Assembly: GCA_937983065.1 (NCBI GenBank)
Contig: CALKAL010000164.1
Coordinates: 1-13,163, forward strand
Length of the DNA: 13,163 nucleotides
Direction of reading: 5' to 3'
From: an uncultured Bacillaceae bacterium
Lineage (GTDB): Bacteria; Bacillota; Bacilli; Bacillales; Alkalibacillaceae
Under the pieces are notes generated by a model. The model was not told where the DNA came from, did no database searches, and saw only the letters and a program-made list of their open reading frames with translations. Positions 6,445-12,948 of this stretch are shown piece by piece; the stretch's first letter is position 1; every line of letters starts with the position of its first letter. The position numbers and the translations under genes were made by a program.

Positions 6445-7641
6445 TTAATTTTCATTATCGTTTTCATCTTCTTCTTTTTTCATATCCTCTTCAGTCAACA
6501 TTTTTTCTTCTGAAATGTCTTCAATGAGTTTGACAAATAATTCTATATTAACTTTATCATTGTCCTTTTCTTCATGCAAAATTTTATAATAATCGATTTC
6601 AATCGATTGACCTAACCGTCTTTTTAATTGTTCAGAAATCGTTTGAATAATTAACGCTTCATCATCAAAGGATTCCGTAACTGTTTCTTCTTCATAATAA
6701 TATTTTTTATGAATCGTAAAAGGTAATTCCCATTTCAAAAAATATAACGGTCTTTCTTCTTCAAAAAGTAATCGTGAATTACTTGAAGGTTGTCCACCAA
6801 AAAATTCCCATTTTCCAATTGAAAAAGTATATTTTTCAGCCGGTTGATCGACAAGCTTAAGCCTCTCTTTATTAAGATCAATCGTTGCCTTTATATTATA
6901 CCAAACCTCAGCAATGACTGTCCCCTCTGAGTACGTATAAACGTCCCCTTCATCAGCTAAAAAGCCTGTTACGAGTACATCACCCTCTTTGACAAAATCA
7001 TTCACTCTTACCATGGGGCGACCTCTTGTTACATAAATATTTTGAATGATTCCCGCCTTTGAAGCAATTAAATTACTCGGGTTTTTATCTGGATTTTGTT
7101 GATGTTCTTTATTTTCTTGAATATTGATGTAATAGGAGCTTCCTTGCCGTTCAATACCGACATAAGATACATTTTTTATTTTGTTCATAATTTCAAGCTC
7201 GACAATACTTAAATTGCCTGATTGTTGAATAAAATTTCCTTTTTGTAAACCGAGTTCTGACAATAAAAGTTCAACCTCGTAACGGGTCTCTTTACTTCCA
7301 CCTGTAATTTCAACCTTCCAAATCATATTAGAAAGAACGAACAATAAACAAATCGCAACAAACGTACTTAATATTAAGGGCGCCCATCTTTTCCTTTGTG
7401 AATAAAAATGAGGGACACCACCTCGTTTTTGATACGTTATTTTTAAGCCGTATTTTTTTCTAATCGTTCTTAAAAGTAAAGCATCTCGATATTTCATCAT
7501 CACAATAAGTTCATGACGATTCACCCGTTTTAAATTGTAAAATGGAATTCGTTGTACCGATAATTCGTGAATCATCTGTTCTGCTTGAATTCCTTTAATC
7601 GTCACTTCAACATAGCCCTTAAAAAACAATTTTCGTTTAAT
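6445..7641 (-). CDS. yqfD: Sporulation protein YqfD, with likely AUU start
   Basis: YqfD is a mother-cell membrane protein made under sigma-E during sporulation; its molecular role is not settled. From the start proposed here it has 398 residues: a cytoplasmic N-terminal domain (about 1-80, with IPFYNLKR and KITYQKRGG), one strong transmembrane helix (about 86-108), then an outer part that opens with a POTRA-like segment (WKVEITGGSKETRYEVELLL) and continues with LIASKAGIIQNIYVTRGRPMVRVNDFVKEGDVLV. The C-terminus is very acidic. The start is unusual. A perfect AAAGGAG lies 8 bases before an ATT (7641-7639), giving (M)KRKLFFKGYV, which matches the family's M-x-x-K-x-x-x-F-x-G-x-V beginning. The nearest GTGs (7659, 7650) precede or overlap the ribosome site, and TTG 7629 is too far. 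The ATT overlaps the yqfC stop codon. Confidence 0.9.
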   Translation of the reverse strand: MKRKLFFKGYVEVTIKGIQAEQMIHELSVQRIPFYNLKRVNRHELIVMMKYRDALLLRTIRKKYGLKITYQKRGGVPHFYSQRKRWAPLILSTFVAICLLFVLSNMIWKVEITGGSKETRYEVELLLSELGLQKGNFIQQSGNLSIVELEIMNKIKNVSYVGIERQGSSYYINIQENKEHQQNPDKNPSNLIASKAGIIQNIYVTRGRPMVRVNDFVKEGDVLVTGFLADEGDVYTYSEGTVIAEVWYNIKATIDLNKERLKLVDQPAEKYTFSIGKWEFFGGQPSSNSRLLFEEERPLYFLKWELPFTIHKKYYYEEETVTESFDDEALIIQTISEQLKRRLGQSIEIDYYKILHEEKDNDKVNIELFVKLIEDISEEKMLTEEDMKKEEDENDNEN

Positions 7642-7936
7642 TAGAATCACTCCTTTCACCCTTCGTCACATTTACATTATCAATATGTCCTTCAATGACG
7701 ATTTCTTCTTTTAGTAAATTTTTAATAACCATGTTCTTTCCAATGACTTTAATGATTCCAGTAGCATGTCTAACTTCTATTTCATTGGATTCAAATTTGA
7801 TTAAACCTGTATGATTTTCAATATATAAATGGATTTGACCGATTAATGTTACACGGGGGTAGTTATAGACAATATCATCGGGTAAGTTGAGGTGATCGGT
7901 TAGAAAGTTTTTCATTCGCGCCTTTATCTGTTTCAT
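7637..7936 (-). CDS. yqfC: Sporulation protein YqfC (YabP/YqfC family)
   Basis: A 99-residue protein of the YabP/YqfC family, made in sporulating Bacillus cells together with YqfD. The sequence shows the family pattern: a short basic N-terminus (MKQIKARMKNFLTDHLNLPDDI), then a beta-rich domain with PRVTLIGQIHLYIENHTGLIKF, EIEVRHATGIIKVIGKNMVIKNLLKEEIVIEGHIDNV. No signal peptide or membrane span is visible. The tail after about residue 90 is polar and varies in the family. The ATG has GGAGG 7 bases upstream. The gene opens the long leftward run; its stop codon overlaps the probable AUU start of yqfD, so the pair is likely coupled. A possible sigma-E promoter lies just upstream. Its presence supports an endospore-forming host. 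Confidence 0.92.
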   Translation of the reverse strand: MKQIKARMKNFLTDHLNLPDDIVYNYPRVTLIGQIHLYIENHTGLIKFESNEIEVRHATGIIKVIGKNMVIKNLLKEEIVIEGHIDNVNVTKGERSDSN

Positions 7937-7959
7937 CTGTCATCCTCCTATCACCACCA

Positions 7960-7987
7960 ATTTATGATAAGAAAGATAGATGTATCA
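7960..7987 (-). promoter_or_regulatory. Possible sigma-E promoter for yqfC-yqfD
   Basis: On the minus strand TGATACA (7987-7981) and CATAAAT (7966-7960) are separated by 14 bases. This resembles the sigma-E consensus as I recall it (an ATA core at -35; CATACA-like -10; 13-15 spacing), with mismatches in both boxes. The transcript would begin just before the GGAGG of yqfC. The position and the known sigma-E control of yqfCD in B. subtilis make it plausible, but the match is imperfect. Confidence 0.38.
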
Positions 7988-8172
7988 CTTAAACGTAAAA
8001 CTGATAAATCAAACATTATAAATTTATTGACCACTTTCGGCATTTTTTAATGTTTTAAATACAAAATTTTAAACTTGCGGACTGGACTTCAGTATGTCAT
8101 TTTTCGGAAATTAAAGAAGGATTAAAAGGGGTCCTTGATTAGGGGTGACTTTATAGGAACATTAATTATAAA

Positions 8173-8205
8173 AAAGCATCCAACTATCATAACGTTGGAT
8201 GCTTT
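8173..8205 (-). terminator. Intrinsic terminator of the yqeZ-floA operon
   Basis: A 12-bp perfect stem (8173-8184 with 8194-8205, arms AAAGCATCCAAC/GTTGGATGCTTT) has a 9-base loop and, on the minus strand, a T-rich tail (TTTTTTATAATTAA counted from the end of the stem). It begins 26 bases after the stop codon of the 158-residue gene. On the plus strand the tail is less T-rich, so it acts mainly leftward and separates the stress operon from yqfC. Confidence 0.88.
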
Positions 8206-8231
8206 GAATCATTTAAATTTTCAATTATGGA

Positions 8232-8708
8232 CTAAACTCTTTCTTTTCGTTTAGATACGGGTTTTTGAAGTACTTCTGCGATAACGAAGCTTTCGACTAA
8301 AGCCGTACCTTTTAAATTTCTACTCACTGATATCGAATGATCATCTACTACTTTTTTATCTTTCCTATATACTGAGCCGTCTTTTATAACGTCTGTAATT
8401 TTATTTCTTCGACTTACTTCAGATTCTTTTAAACGCTCTCTCGATTGCTCAAGTTGATTATACCAATCATTCGACATCTCAATCGAACCTACATCTGTTT
8501 GTGATAAAGCTTCTTCTTTAACTGGTTCATCTTGTCTTGTTTCTGGTATATACCAATCTTCATATTCGACTTCAACAGTCTCTGGTTGCTCACGATAAAC
8601 GGGTTTTGGCCTTTCCTCATTATCTTGTTGTTTGTTTTGTCCAAATAACCCAGACAAGAGACCTAACAATAGAATAATGAGTAATGGGTTTTCAAATAAG
8701 AATTCCAT
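8232..8708 (-). CDS. Membrane-anchored protein of unknown function (third gene of the YqeZ-FloA operon)
   Basis: I do not recognise a named family over the whole length. The 158-residue protein begins with a hydrophobic anchor (residues 8-23, NPLLIILLLGLLSGLFG), consistent with a single N-terminal membrane helix. A charged, low-complexity acidic linker follows (25-105, many E/D/Q, with DWY repeated at 51 and 81). A basic C-terminus (NLKGTALVESFVIAEVLQKPVSKRKERV) then resembles a short tail seen in other Firmicutes membrane-associated proteins (hydrophobic G-x-I/V-x-x-E-V/I-L, P, basic); that resemblance is from memory. AGGAGGTGA sits 5 bases before the ATG, an excellent ribosome site. It lies 30 bases after floA and before a terminator, so it belongs to the NfeD-flotillin operon and occupies the position of B. 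subtilis yqfB. Homology to YqfB is not established. A role at the membrane with FloA is inferred from context. Confidence 0.85.
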   Translation of the reverse strand: MEFLFENPLLIILLLGLLSGLFGQNKQQDNEERPKPVYREQPETVEVEYEDWYIPETRQDEPVKEEALSQTDVGSIEMSNDWYNQLEQSRERLKESEVSRRNKITDVIKDGSVYRKDKKVVDDHSISVSRNLKGTALVESFVIAEVLQKPVSKRKERV

Positions 8709-8738
8709 TGAGTGTCACCTCCTATATTTAGGAGCATC

Positions 8739-9743
8739 TTATTGCTGCGTATCATCATCGTCATCTTCAATTTCGTTTTTACTTAATTTACTAATCATAT
8801 CACGCATATCCGTGTCAGCTAAAATGTTTTTGTAATTAACATAGTCCATGACGCCCATGTTACCACTTTTCAATGCTTCGGCTAATGCTAAAGGAACTTC
8901 AGCCTCTGCTTCAACAACGCGGGCGCGCATTTCTTGAACTTTTGCAACGTTTTCTTGTTCTTGTGCAACAGCCATTGCACGACGCTCTTCCGCTTTCGCT
9001 TGTGCAATATTTTTATCGGCTTCAGCCTGGTCTGTTTGTAGCATCGCCCCAATGTTTTTACCGATATCAACATCGGCAATATCAATGGACAAAATTTCAA
9101 AAGCCGTTCCTGCATCTAAACCTTTTGATAAGACGTTTTGTGAAATTCGGTCAGGATTTTCTAATACTTCTCCATGACTTTCGGAAGAACCGATCGTACT
9201 AACGACCCCTTCACCGACACGGGCGATTACTGTATCTTCACCAGCTCCCCCAACGAGGCGGTCGATATTTGCTCGTACAGTAATTCTAGCTTTCGCTTTA
9301 ACTTCAATACCGTTCATTGCAACACCAGAAATAAACGGAGTTTCAATAACTTTTGGGTTAACACTCATTTGAACCGCTTCTAAAACGTCACGGCCAGCTA
9401 AATCAATCGCCGCACAACGTTGAAACGTTAATTCAATATTCGCTCTGTGGGCTGCAATTAATGCGTTAACAACCCGGTCCACGTTACCCCCAGCTAAGTA
9501 ATGACTCTCTAGCTGGTTTGTTGAAACGTCAATTCCCGCTTTATGTGCTTTAATTAACGGGCTAATCACCATGCGCGGTACAACACGACGTAAGCGCATA
9601 CCAATTAATGTGAAAATACTTACTCTTACCCCCGCCGCTAGGGCACTAATCCACAGTCCTACTGGTACGAAAGTGAATAAAATGGCAATACCAATAATTA
9701 AGATGGCCACTATAATAAGTGGTAATAAATCAGCATAGTTCAT
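8739..9743 (-). CDS. floA: Flotillin-like protein FloA
   Basis: FloA is a membrane scaffold protein of bacterial functional microdomains that influences membrane fluidity and the assembly of signalling and secretion complexes. The 334-residue protein shows a membrane hairpin at 5-31 and about 36-50. The SPFH/YqfA core follows (LRRVVPRMVISPLIKAHKAGI, AAHRANIELTFQRCAAIDLAGRDV, ARITVRANIDRLVGGAGEDTV), then the Ala/Glu-rich coiled-coil part (DQAEADKNIAQAKAEERRAMA). It ends in an acidic tail with five consecutive aspartates (EIEDDDDDTQQ). Length is typical. AGGAGG lies 8 bases before the ATG. It follows yqeZ by 20 bases and precedes the 158-residue gene, all under the sigma-W-type promoter upstream of yqeZ. 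The reading frames seen on the other strand inside this gene are shadows of its biased codon use. Confidence 0.97.
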   Translation of the reverse strand: MNYADLLPLIIVAILIIGIAILFTFVPVGLWISALAAGVRVSIFTLIGMRLRRVVPRMVISPLIKAHKAGIDVSTNQLESHYLAGGNVDRVVNALIAAHRANIELTFQRCAAIDLAGRDVLEAVQMSVNPKVIETPFISGVAMNGIEVKAKARITVRANIDRLVGGAGEDTVIARVGEGVVSTIGSSESHGEVLENPDRISQNVLSKGLDAGTAFEILSIDIADVDIGKNIGAMLQTDQAEADKNIAQAKAEERRAMAVAQEQENVAKVQEMRARVVEAEAEVPLALAEALKSGNMGVMDYVNYKNILADTDMRDMISKLSKNEIEDDDDDTQQ

Positions 9744-9763
9744 GTATACATCCTCCTATAAAA

Positions 9764-11092
9764 TTATTCATCATCTTTAACTTCTCTTACGACAATTCGA
9801 GTCCCTTCAACTTTAACAATTTTTATCGGTTTATCTCGGTCAATAAATGACCCTTCTGTCACGACATCATATCGTTCATTACCAAAGACAGCCGTTCCAG
9901 CAGGTCTTAAAAATGTTAAAGCTCTTCCTTCTTTCCCGATTAAATCTAAGCGATTTTCATTTGATACGTAGCCTTTTTCTGTCGATGTACTGTCTTGTAA
10001 CACTAAGTATCTAAAAATACCCCGATTGACGTCTATTTTTCTGAAAAGGACAATCGCAAGTATAATCGCAACTAAAATAGCGATTCCGATACTAAATGCC
10101 ATATGTCCCATATCGGCACCTGAGACGACGAGTGCTCCTAAAATAGCACCACCACCAATAATACCGAGTATGCCGCTAGGGACAAATATCTCTAAGACGA
10201 TACAGATAAGTCCGACTAACAATAAAATAAGTGATTCATAGCCAGCTAAGCCTGCAACGAGATGTCCATAAAAGAATAGAACGAGTGCAGATATGCCCAT
10301 TATACCAGGAATACCAAATCCAGGGGAATACAATTCTACAATTAATCCGATACTTGCTATCGAAAGTAATATTGGAATGACGATTGGGTTTGTTATAAAC
10401 CGGGCAATATTTTCAGATATCGTCATATCAACTTCAACGACTTCAGGATTCGTAATTCCAAGTTGATCAAATAAATCACGATGACTTTCAGCAATTCCTT
10501 CAGCATAACCGACTTCAACCGCTTCTTGCGCTGATAATGTTAAATATTCACCAACTGGTGCACCGTATTCAGATAGGTCAATATCAGGATTAGCCATCGC
10601 TTCGGCGTATAATGGATCACGTCCGTTTGCTTCAGCAGCAGCACGCATCGCCGCGCGCCAATCAGACTGCGCTTTTAAATCGGCTGCATTTCCATCGCCT
10701 GTAACGACACCTGATGCTCCCATTCGCCCAGCAGGCTTGAAATAAATTTCATCAGCATTTAAAGCTATGTATGATCCAGCTGATGCCGCTTGACTAATAA
10801 TATAAGCTGCATTCGGTATTTCTAAATCAGAAATAAGTACTGCTATGTCACGGGCGGCTGTTACTTCTCCACCAGGGGAATTTATTTCAAAAATAATATA
10901 ATCTGCAAAGTTCTCTTCAGCTTCATTAATCCCCCGTTCTAAAAATGAAAGGAGTCCGCGTTCAACTTCATTTTCTACAGGTATGATGTAGACGAGGTCA
11001 GAATTTGTCCCATTTTCTGCAGTCGATGGTGCTCCATTAATCCAAATGAATGATAATAACAATATAAACACGACATATAATTTCTTTTTCAT
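9764..11092 (-). CDS. yqeZ: NfeD-family membrane serine protease (YqeZ, NfeD2-type long form)
   Basis: A long NfeD protein that accompanies flotillin FloA; in B. subtilis the sigma-W operon contributes to antimicrobial-peptide resistance. The 442-residue protein has an N-terminal signal peptide (lysines 2-4, hydrophobic core about 5-18, AxA-like site near 25) and an extracytoplasmic ClpP/SppA-type protease domain (about 32-215). The latter carries SPGG (72-75) and AASAGSYIAL (102-111), with Ser104 the probable nucleophile and Lys140 the probable general base. Four to five membrane spans lie between about 234 and 350. A C-terminal OB-fold NfeD domain (about 380-437: LIGKEGRALTFLRPAGTAVF, YDVVTEGSFIDRDKPIKIVKVEG) follows. 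Length is normal for the long form. AAAGGAGG precedes the ATG. It is the first gene after the ECF promoter. Catalytic residues are assigned by alignment to SppA/1510-type proteases from memory. Confidence 0.95.
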   Translation of the reverse strand: MKKKLYVVFILLLSFIWINGAPSTAENGTNSDLVYIIPVENEVERGLLSFLERGINEAEENFADYIIFEINSPGGEVTAARDIAVLISDLEIPNAAYIISQAASAGSYIALNADEIYFKPAGRMGASGVVTGDGNAADLKAQSDWRAAMRAAAEANGRDPLYAEAMANPDIDLSEYGAPVGEYLTLSAQEAVEVGYAEGIAESHRDLFDQLGITNPEVVEVDMTISENIARFITNPIVIPILLSIASIGLIVELYSPGFGIPGIMGISALVLFFYGHLVAGLAGYESLILLLVGLICIVLEIFVPSGILGIIGGGAILGALVVSGADMGHMAFSIGIAILVAIILAIVLFRKIDVNRGIFRYLVLQDSTSTEKGYVSNENRLDLIGKEGRALTFLRPAGTAVFGNERYDVVTEGSFIDRDKPIKIVKVEGTRIVVREVKDDE

Positions 11093-11130
11093 TTTTATCC
11101 TCCTTTCTACCGTAATTATTCCCTATTAAA

Positions 11131-11156
11131 ACGATTTAGTGAAGCAAAAAGTTTCA
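11131..11156 (-). promoter_or_regulatory. ECF sigma-factor (sigma-W-type) promoter of yqeZ-floA operon
   Basis: On the minus strand, TGAAAC (11156-11151) is followed by TTTTTG and, after 17 bases in total, by CGTTTT (11133-11128). TGAAAC with a T-rich start to the spacer and a CGT -10 core is the recognised sigma-W/ECF consensus in Bacillus. The B. subtilis counterpart yqeZ-yqfA-yqfB is an established sigma-W operon. It lies between the yqeY terminator and the yqeZ ribosome site, with a leader of roughly 30 bases. The -10 lacks the A of CGTA, so strength or sigma specificity may differ. Confidence 0.75.
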
Positions 11157-11168
11157 TTTTTTTATTAA

Positions 11169-11222
11169 AAAGTACCTAACAGGATCAACTTCTTTTAGTG
11201 CCGTTGATTTGTTAGGTACTTT
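11169..11222 (-). terminator. Composite terminator of rpsU-yqeY
   Basis: A 13-bp perfect outer stem (11169-11181 with 11210-11222, arms AAAGTACCTAACA/TGTTAGGTACTTT) encloses a second 6-bp stem (11184-11189 with 11203-11208, ATCAAC/GTTGAT) and a 13-base loop. On the minus strand it is followed by TTAATAAAAAAATG after a short T-run. It begins 7 bases after the yqeY stop codon and separates that operon from the ECF promoter 13 bases beyond. The double stem is longer than a standard terminator. Confidence 0.85.
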
Positions 11223-11229
11223 CAAAACA

Positions 11230-11673
11230 TTATTGCAAATGATTCATAACGAGCTTATTAACCTTTGAACCGTCTGCTTTACCTTTAATTTTAGGCATAA
11301 CAGCTTTCATTACTTTACCAATATCTTTTTTTGATAAAGCGCCAAGCTCTTGAATCGTTTCGATGATTATTTTTTCGAGCTCACCATCAGATAATTGTTC
11401 AGGTAAATAGACTGATAATATATCAAGTTCATTTTCAACCTTTTCAACTAAATCTTCACGATTAGCTCGGTTAAATTCTTGGAGGGATTCTTTCCTTTGC
11501 TTTACTTCACGCATTAAAATTTGAATTTCTTCTTCTTCGGATAAATCTTTTCGATTATTAATCGCTTCGTTTTGTATCGCTGCTTTTACCATACGAATAA
11601 CGGTTAAGCGATCTTTTTCTTTATTTTTTAAAGCCTGTTTCATATCATCATTTAAACGGTCAAGCAAAGTCAC
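11230..11673 (-). CDS. yqeY: YqeY, GatB/YqeY-domain protein
   Basis: A cytoplasmic helical protein of the GatB/YqeY family, related to the tRNA-binding tail of the GatB amidotransferase subunit. Its precise function in bacteria is unknown. The 147-residue sequence is typical: MTLLDRLNDDMKQALKNKEKDRLTVIRMVKAAIQNEAI at the start, VKQRKESLQEF and ENELDILSVYLPEQLSDGEL in the middle, GKVMKAVMPKIKGKADGSKVNKLV at the end. The start is a GTG at 11673. GAGGGTG lies 10 bases upstream, and the register (V/M-T-L-L-D-R-L) matches family N-termini. A TTG two codons further on would be too close to any ribosome site. It lies 20 bases after rpsU with no terminator between them, so it shares the rpsU promoter, and it ends at a strong terminator. 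Confidence 0.95.
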   Translation of the reverse strand: MTLLDRLNDDMKQALKNKEKDRLTVIRMVKAAIQNEAINNRKDLSEEEEIQILMREVKQRKESLQEFNRANREDLVEKVENELDILSVYLPEQLSDGELEKIIIETIQELGALSKKDIGKVMKAVMPKIKGKADGSKVNKLVMNHLQ

Positions 11674-11693
11674 CTTTTTAATACACCCTCTTA

Positions 11694-11870
11694 TTAATAT
11701 TTACGTTTTCTTGCTGCTTCTGATTTTTTCTTCCGTTTAACGCTAGGTTTCTCGTAAAATTCACGTTTACGGTATTCAGACAAAGTTCCATTTTTTGAAA
11801 CAGAACGTCTGAAGCGTCGCAGAGCATCTTCAATGGACTCATTTTTTCTAACGCGAGTTGTATTTGACAT
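11694..11870 (-). CDS. rpsU: 30S ribosomal protein S21
   Basis: Small basic ribosomal protein of the 30S platform, near the anti-Shine-Dalgarno region. The 58-residue product (MSNTTRVRKNESIEDALRRF...) ends KPSVKRKKKSEAARKRKY, the standard S21 tail. The start is the ATG at 11870. A GGAGGG motif ends 6 bases before it, and the protein then has the normal length. An ATG two codons upstream (11876) almost touches the purine-rich stretch, and extending further upstream adds a non-S21 N-terminus. The leader between the promoter and start is about 55 bases, with a partial palindrome around TAGTGCGTACATGCTA (11894-11909) that I do not interpret as regulatory. yqeY follows after 20 bases. The gene is divergent from yqeW. 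Confidence 0.97.
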   Translation of the reverse strand: MSNTTRVRKNESIEDALRRFRRSVSKNGTLSEYRKREFYEKPSVKRKKKSEAARKRKY

Positions 11871-11932
11871 GCTCATCCCTCCCTCCGAATAAAAGCAAAA
11901 TAGCATGTACGCACTATCGCACATCTCTAAAT

Positions 11933-11961
11933 ATTATATTAAACAATAATAGATAGGTCAA
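11933..11961 (-). promoter_or_regulatory. Strong sigma-A promoter of rpsU-yqeY
   Basis: On the minus strand TTGACC (11961-11956), an exact 17-base spacer, and TATAAT (11938-11933): eleven of twelve consensus bases. Transcription would start near 11926, about 55 bases before the rpsU ATG. It lies in the divergent interval with yqeW. This strength is expected for a ribosomal protein gene. Confidence 0.85.
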
Positions 11962-12027
11962 CAAACAATCTATCGTAATAGTCATCTTTTCTAAATGTGC
12001 CCATAAAATAGAATGAGGTGTATGGAC

Positions 12028-12948
12028 ATGTTTACATTACTTATTTATCTTGCAATCTATATTGGTATGTTCTTATTTGGGATACATTTAATGCGAATTG
12101 GCTTTAAAGGTTTAAGTTATCGTTATTTAGAGCAAATTGAACCTAAAATTTCTCCATTAAACGGTTTATTAATCGGTTTAATTATCACGCTCCTATTACA
12201 AAGTAGCTCCGCATCAATTGCTTTACTCGTTACTTTTTTAGCTACAATTAAGCTGTCGATTCCTTTTGCAGTTTGCTATATTATTGGGGCAAATATTGGG
12301 ACAACCTTTACGGCGCAGCTATTCGTCTGGAATGATGTGCACTTAATGATCATTCTCTTAGTAATAGGTTTATTATTAATCATTTTACCATATGCTAAAA
12401 CTGTTTTAATTGGGGCTGTATTATTCGGATTAGGGGTCATGTTTAGTGCTTTAAACGGCATGGAAGGATTAGTGCAATCAATTCCGGAGGCACGAATTAT
12501 AGAAATGGCGAACTCTCCGAATAATTCTCCTTATATGTTAACAATCATCGGTTTTATTTTAACTGCCATCATTCAATCATCAACAGCGGCGATTGGAATG
12601 ATGATGAGTTTCTCACATGATGGTTTAATTCCTTTAATTCAAACTTATTATGTTATTTTAGGTGCGAATATCGGGACATGTATTACGGTTTTAATTGTTG
12701 CCATTAATCAACCCTACCATGCACGAATAACGGCTTATGCCCATGTTTGGCTCAATGTGATTGGCGCTTTATTAGTTTTTCCTTATTTCGTCAGTGGGGC
12801 TTTAACGGACTTTGTCATTCATCTATCGTCAAACCCTGAACAACAAATTGTTACTATTTCAATCTTGTATAATGTTATAACTGGAATTGTATTTTTAATT
12901 TTTCTAAAACCATTTTGTCGATTTTTAACGTTCGTTCATCGGAAATAA
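12028..12948 (+). CDS. yqeW: Na/Pi-cotransporter family membrane protein YqeW
   Basis: An inner-membrane protein of the Na+/phosphate cotransporter (NptA/PF02690) family. Bacterial members are thought to move phosphate or other anions with sodium; direction and substrate for YqeW are not established. The 306-residue protein shows the two-fold repeat of the family: QSSSAS (58-63) with GANIGTT (87-93), and QSSTAA (183-188) with GANIGTC (212-218), embedded in about eight to nine hydrophobic spans. It has no C-terminal PhoU-like domain, so it is the short form. I chose the ATG at 12028: GAGGTG lies 7 bases upstream. ATGs at 12013 and 12022 precede or touch that site. It is the only plus-strand gene, divergent from rpsU; I find no convincing promoter of its own. 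In Bacillus the same gene flanks rpsU. Confidence 0.93.
   Translation: MFTLLIYLAIYIGMFLFGIHLMRIGFKGLSYRYLEQIEPKISPLNGLLIGLIITLLLQSSSASIALLVTFLATIKLSIPFAVCYIIGANIGTTFTAQLFVWNDVHLMIILLVIGLLLIILPYAKTVLIGAVLFGLGVMFSALNGMEGLVQSIPEARIIEMANSPNNSPYMLTIIGFILTAIIQSSTAAIGMMMSFSHDGLIPLIQTYYVILGANIGTCITVLIVAINQPYHARITAYAHVWLNVIGALLVFPYFVSGALTDFVIHLSSNPEQQIVTISILYNVITGIVFLIFLKPFCRFLTFVHRK

Larger units (their letters stand above)
7937..8231. other. Gene-free interval between yqfC and the FloA operon
   Basis: No credible reading frame, tRNA or other RNA gene is seen. The interval holds the candidate yqfC promoter (7960-7987) and the terminator of the FloA operon (8173-8205). The middle part, about 8075-8160, is less AT-rich than its surroundings, with runs such as GGACTGGACTTCAG and AAGGGGTCCTTG. 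On the plus strand it reads as an open fragment of about 26 codons with no start codon, ending at TAG near 8142. It may be a decayed gene or element end; I cannot identify it. Confidence 0.5.

Noticed and set aside
8632..8835. Plus-strand frame spanning the floA/158-residue gene junction
   Set aside because: Low-complexity serine-rich product antisense to two supported genes and their ribosome site.
8873..9383. Several open frames on the plus strand (8873-9202, 9174-9383) and another minus frame (8888-9115) inside floA
   Set aside because: They are shadows of the well-conserved floA reading frame and have no ribosome sites or recognisable products.
10026..10241. Plus-strand 71-codon frame antisense to yqeZ
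   Set aside because: Mirrors the hydrophobic membrane segments of yqeZ; no independent support.
11880..11926. Partial palindrome in the rpsU leader as an autoregulatory element
   Set aside because: Pairing needs several G-U pairs and a mismatch, and I know of no S21 leader element in this group with this shape.
12276..12461. Minus-strand 61-codon frame inside yqeW
   Set aside because: Antisense shadow of membrane-span codons of yqeW; no ribosome site.
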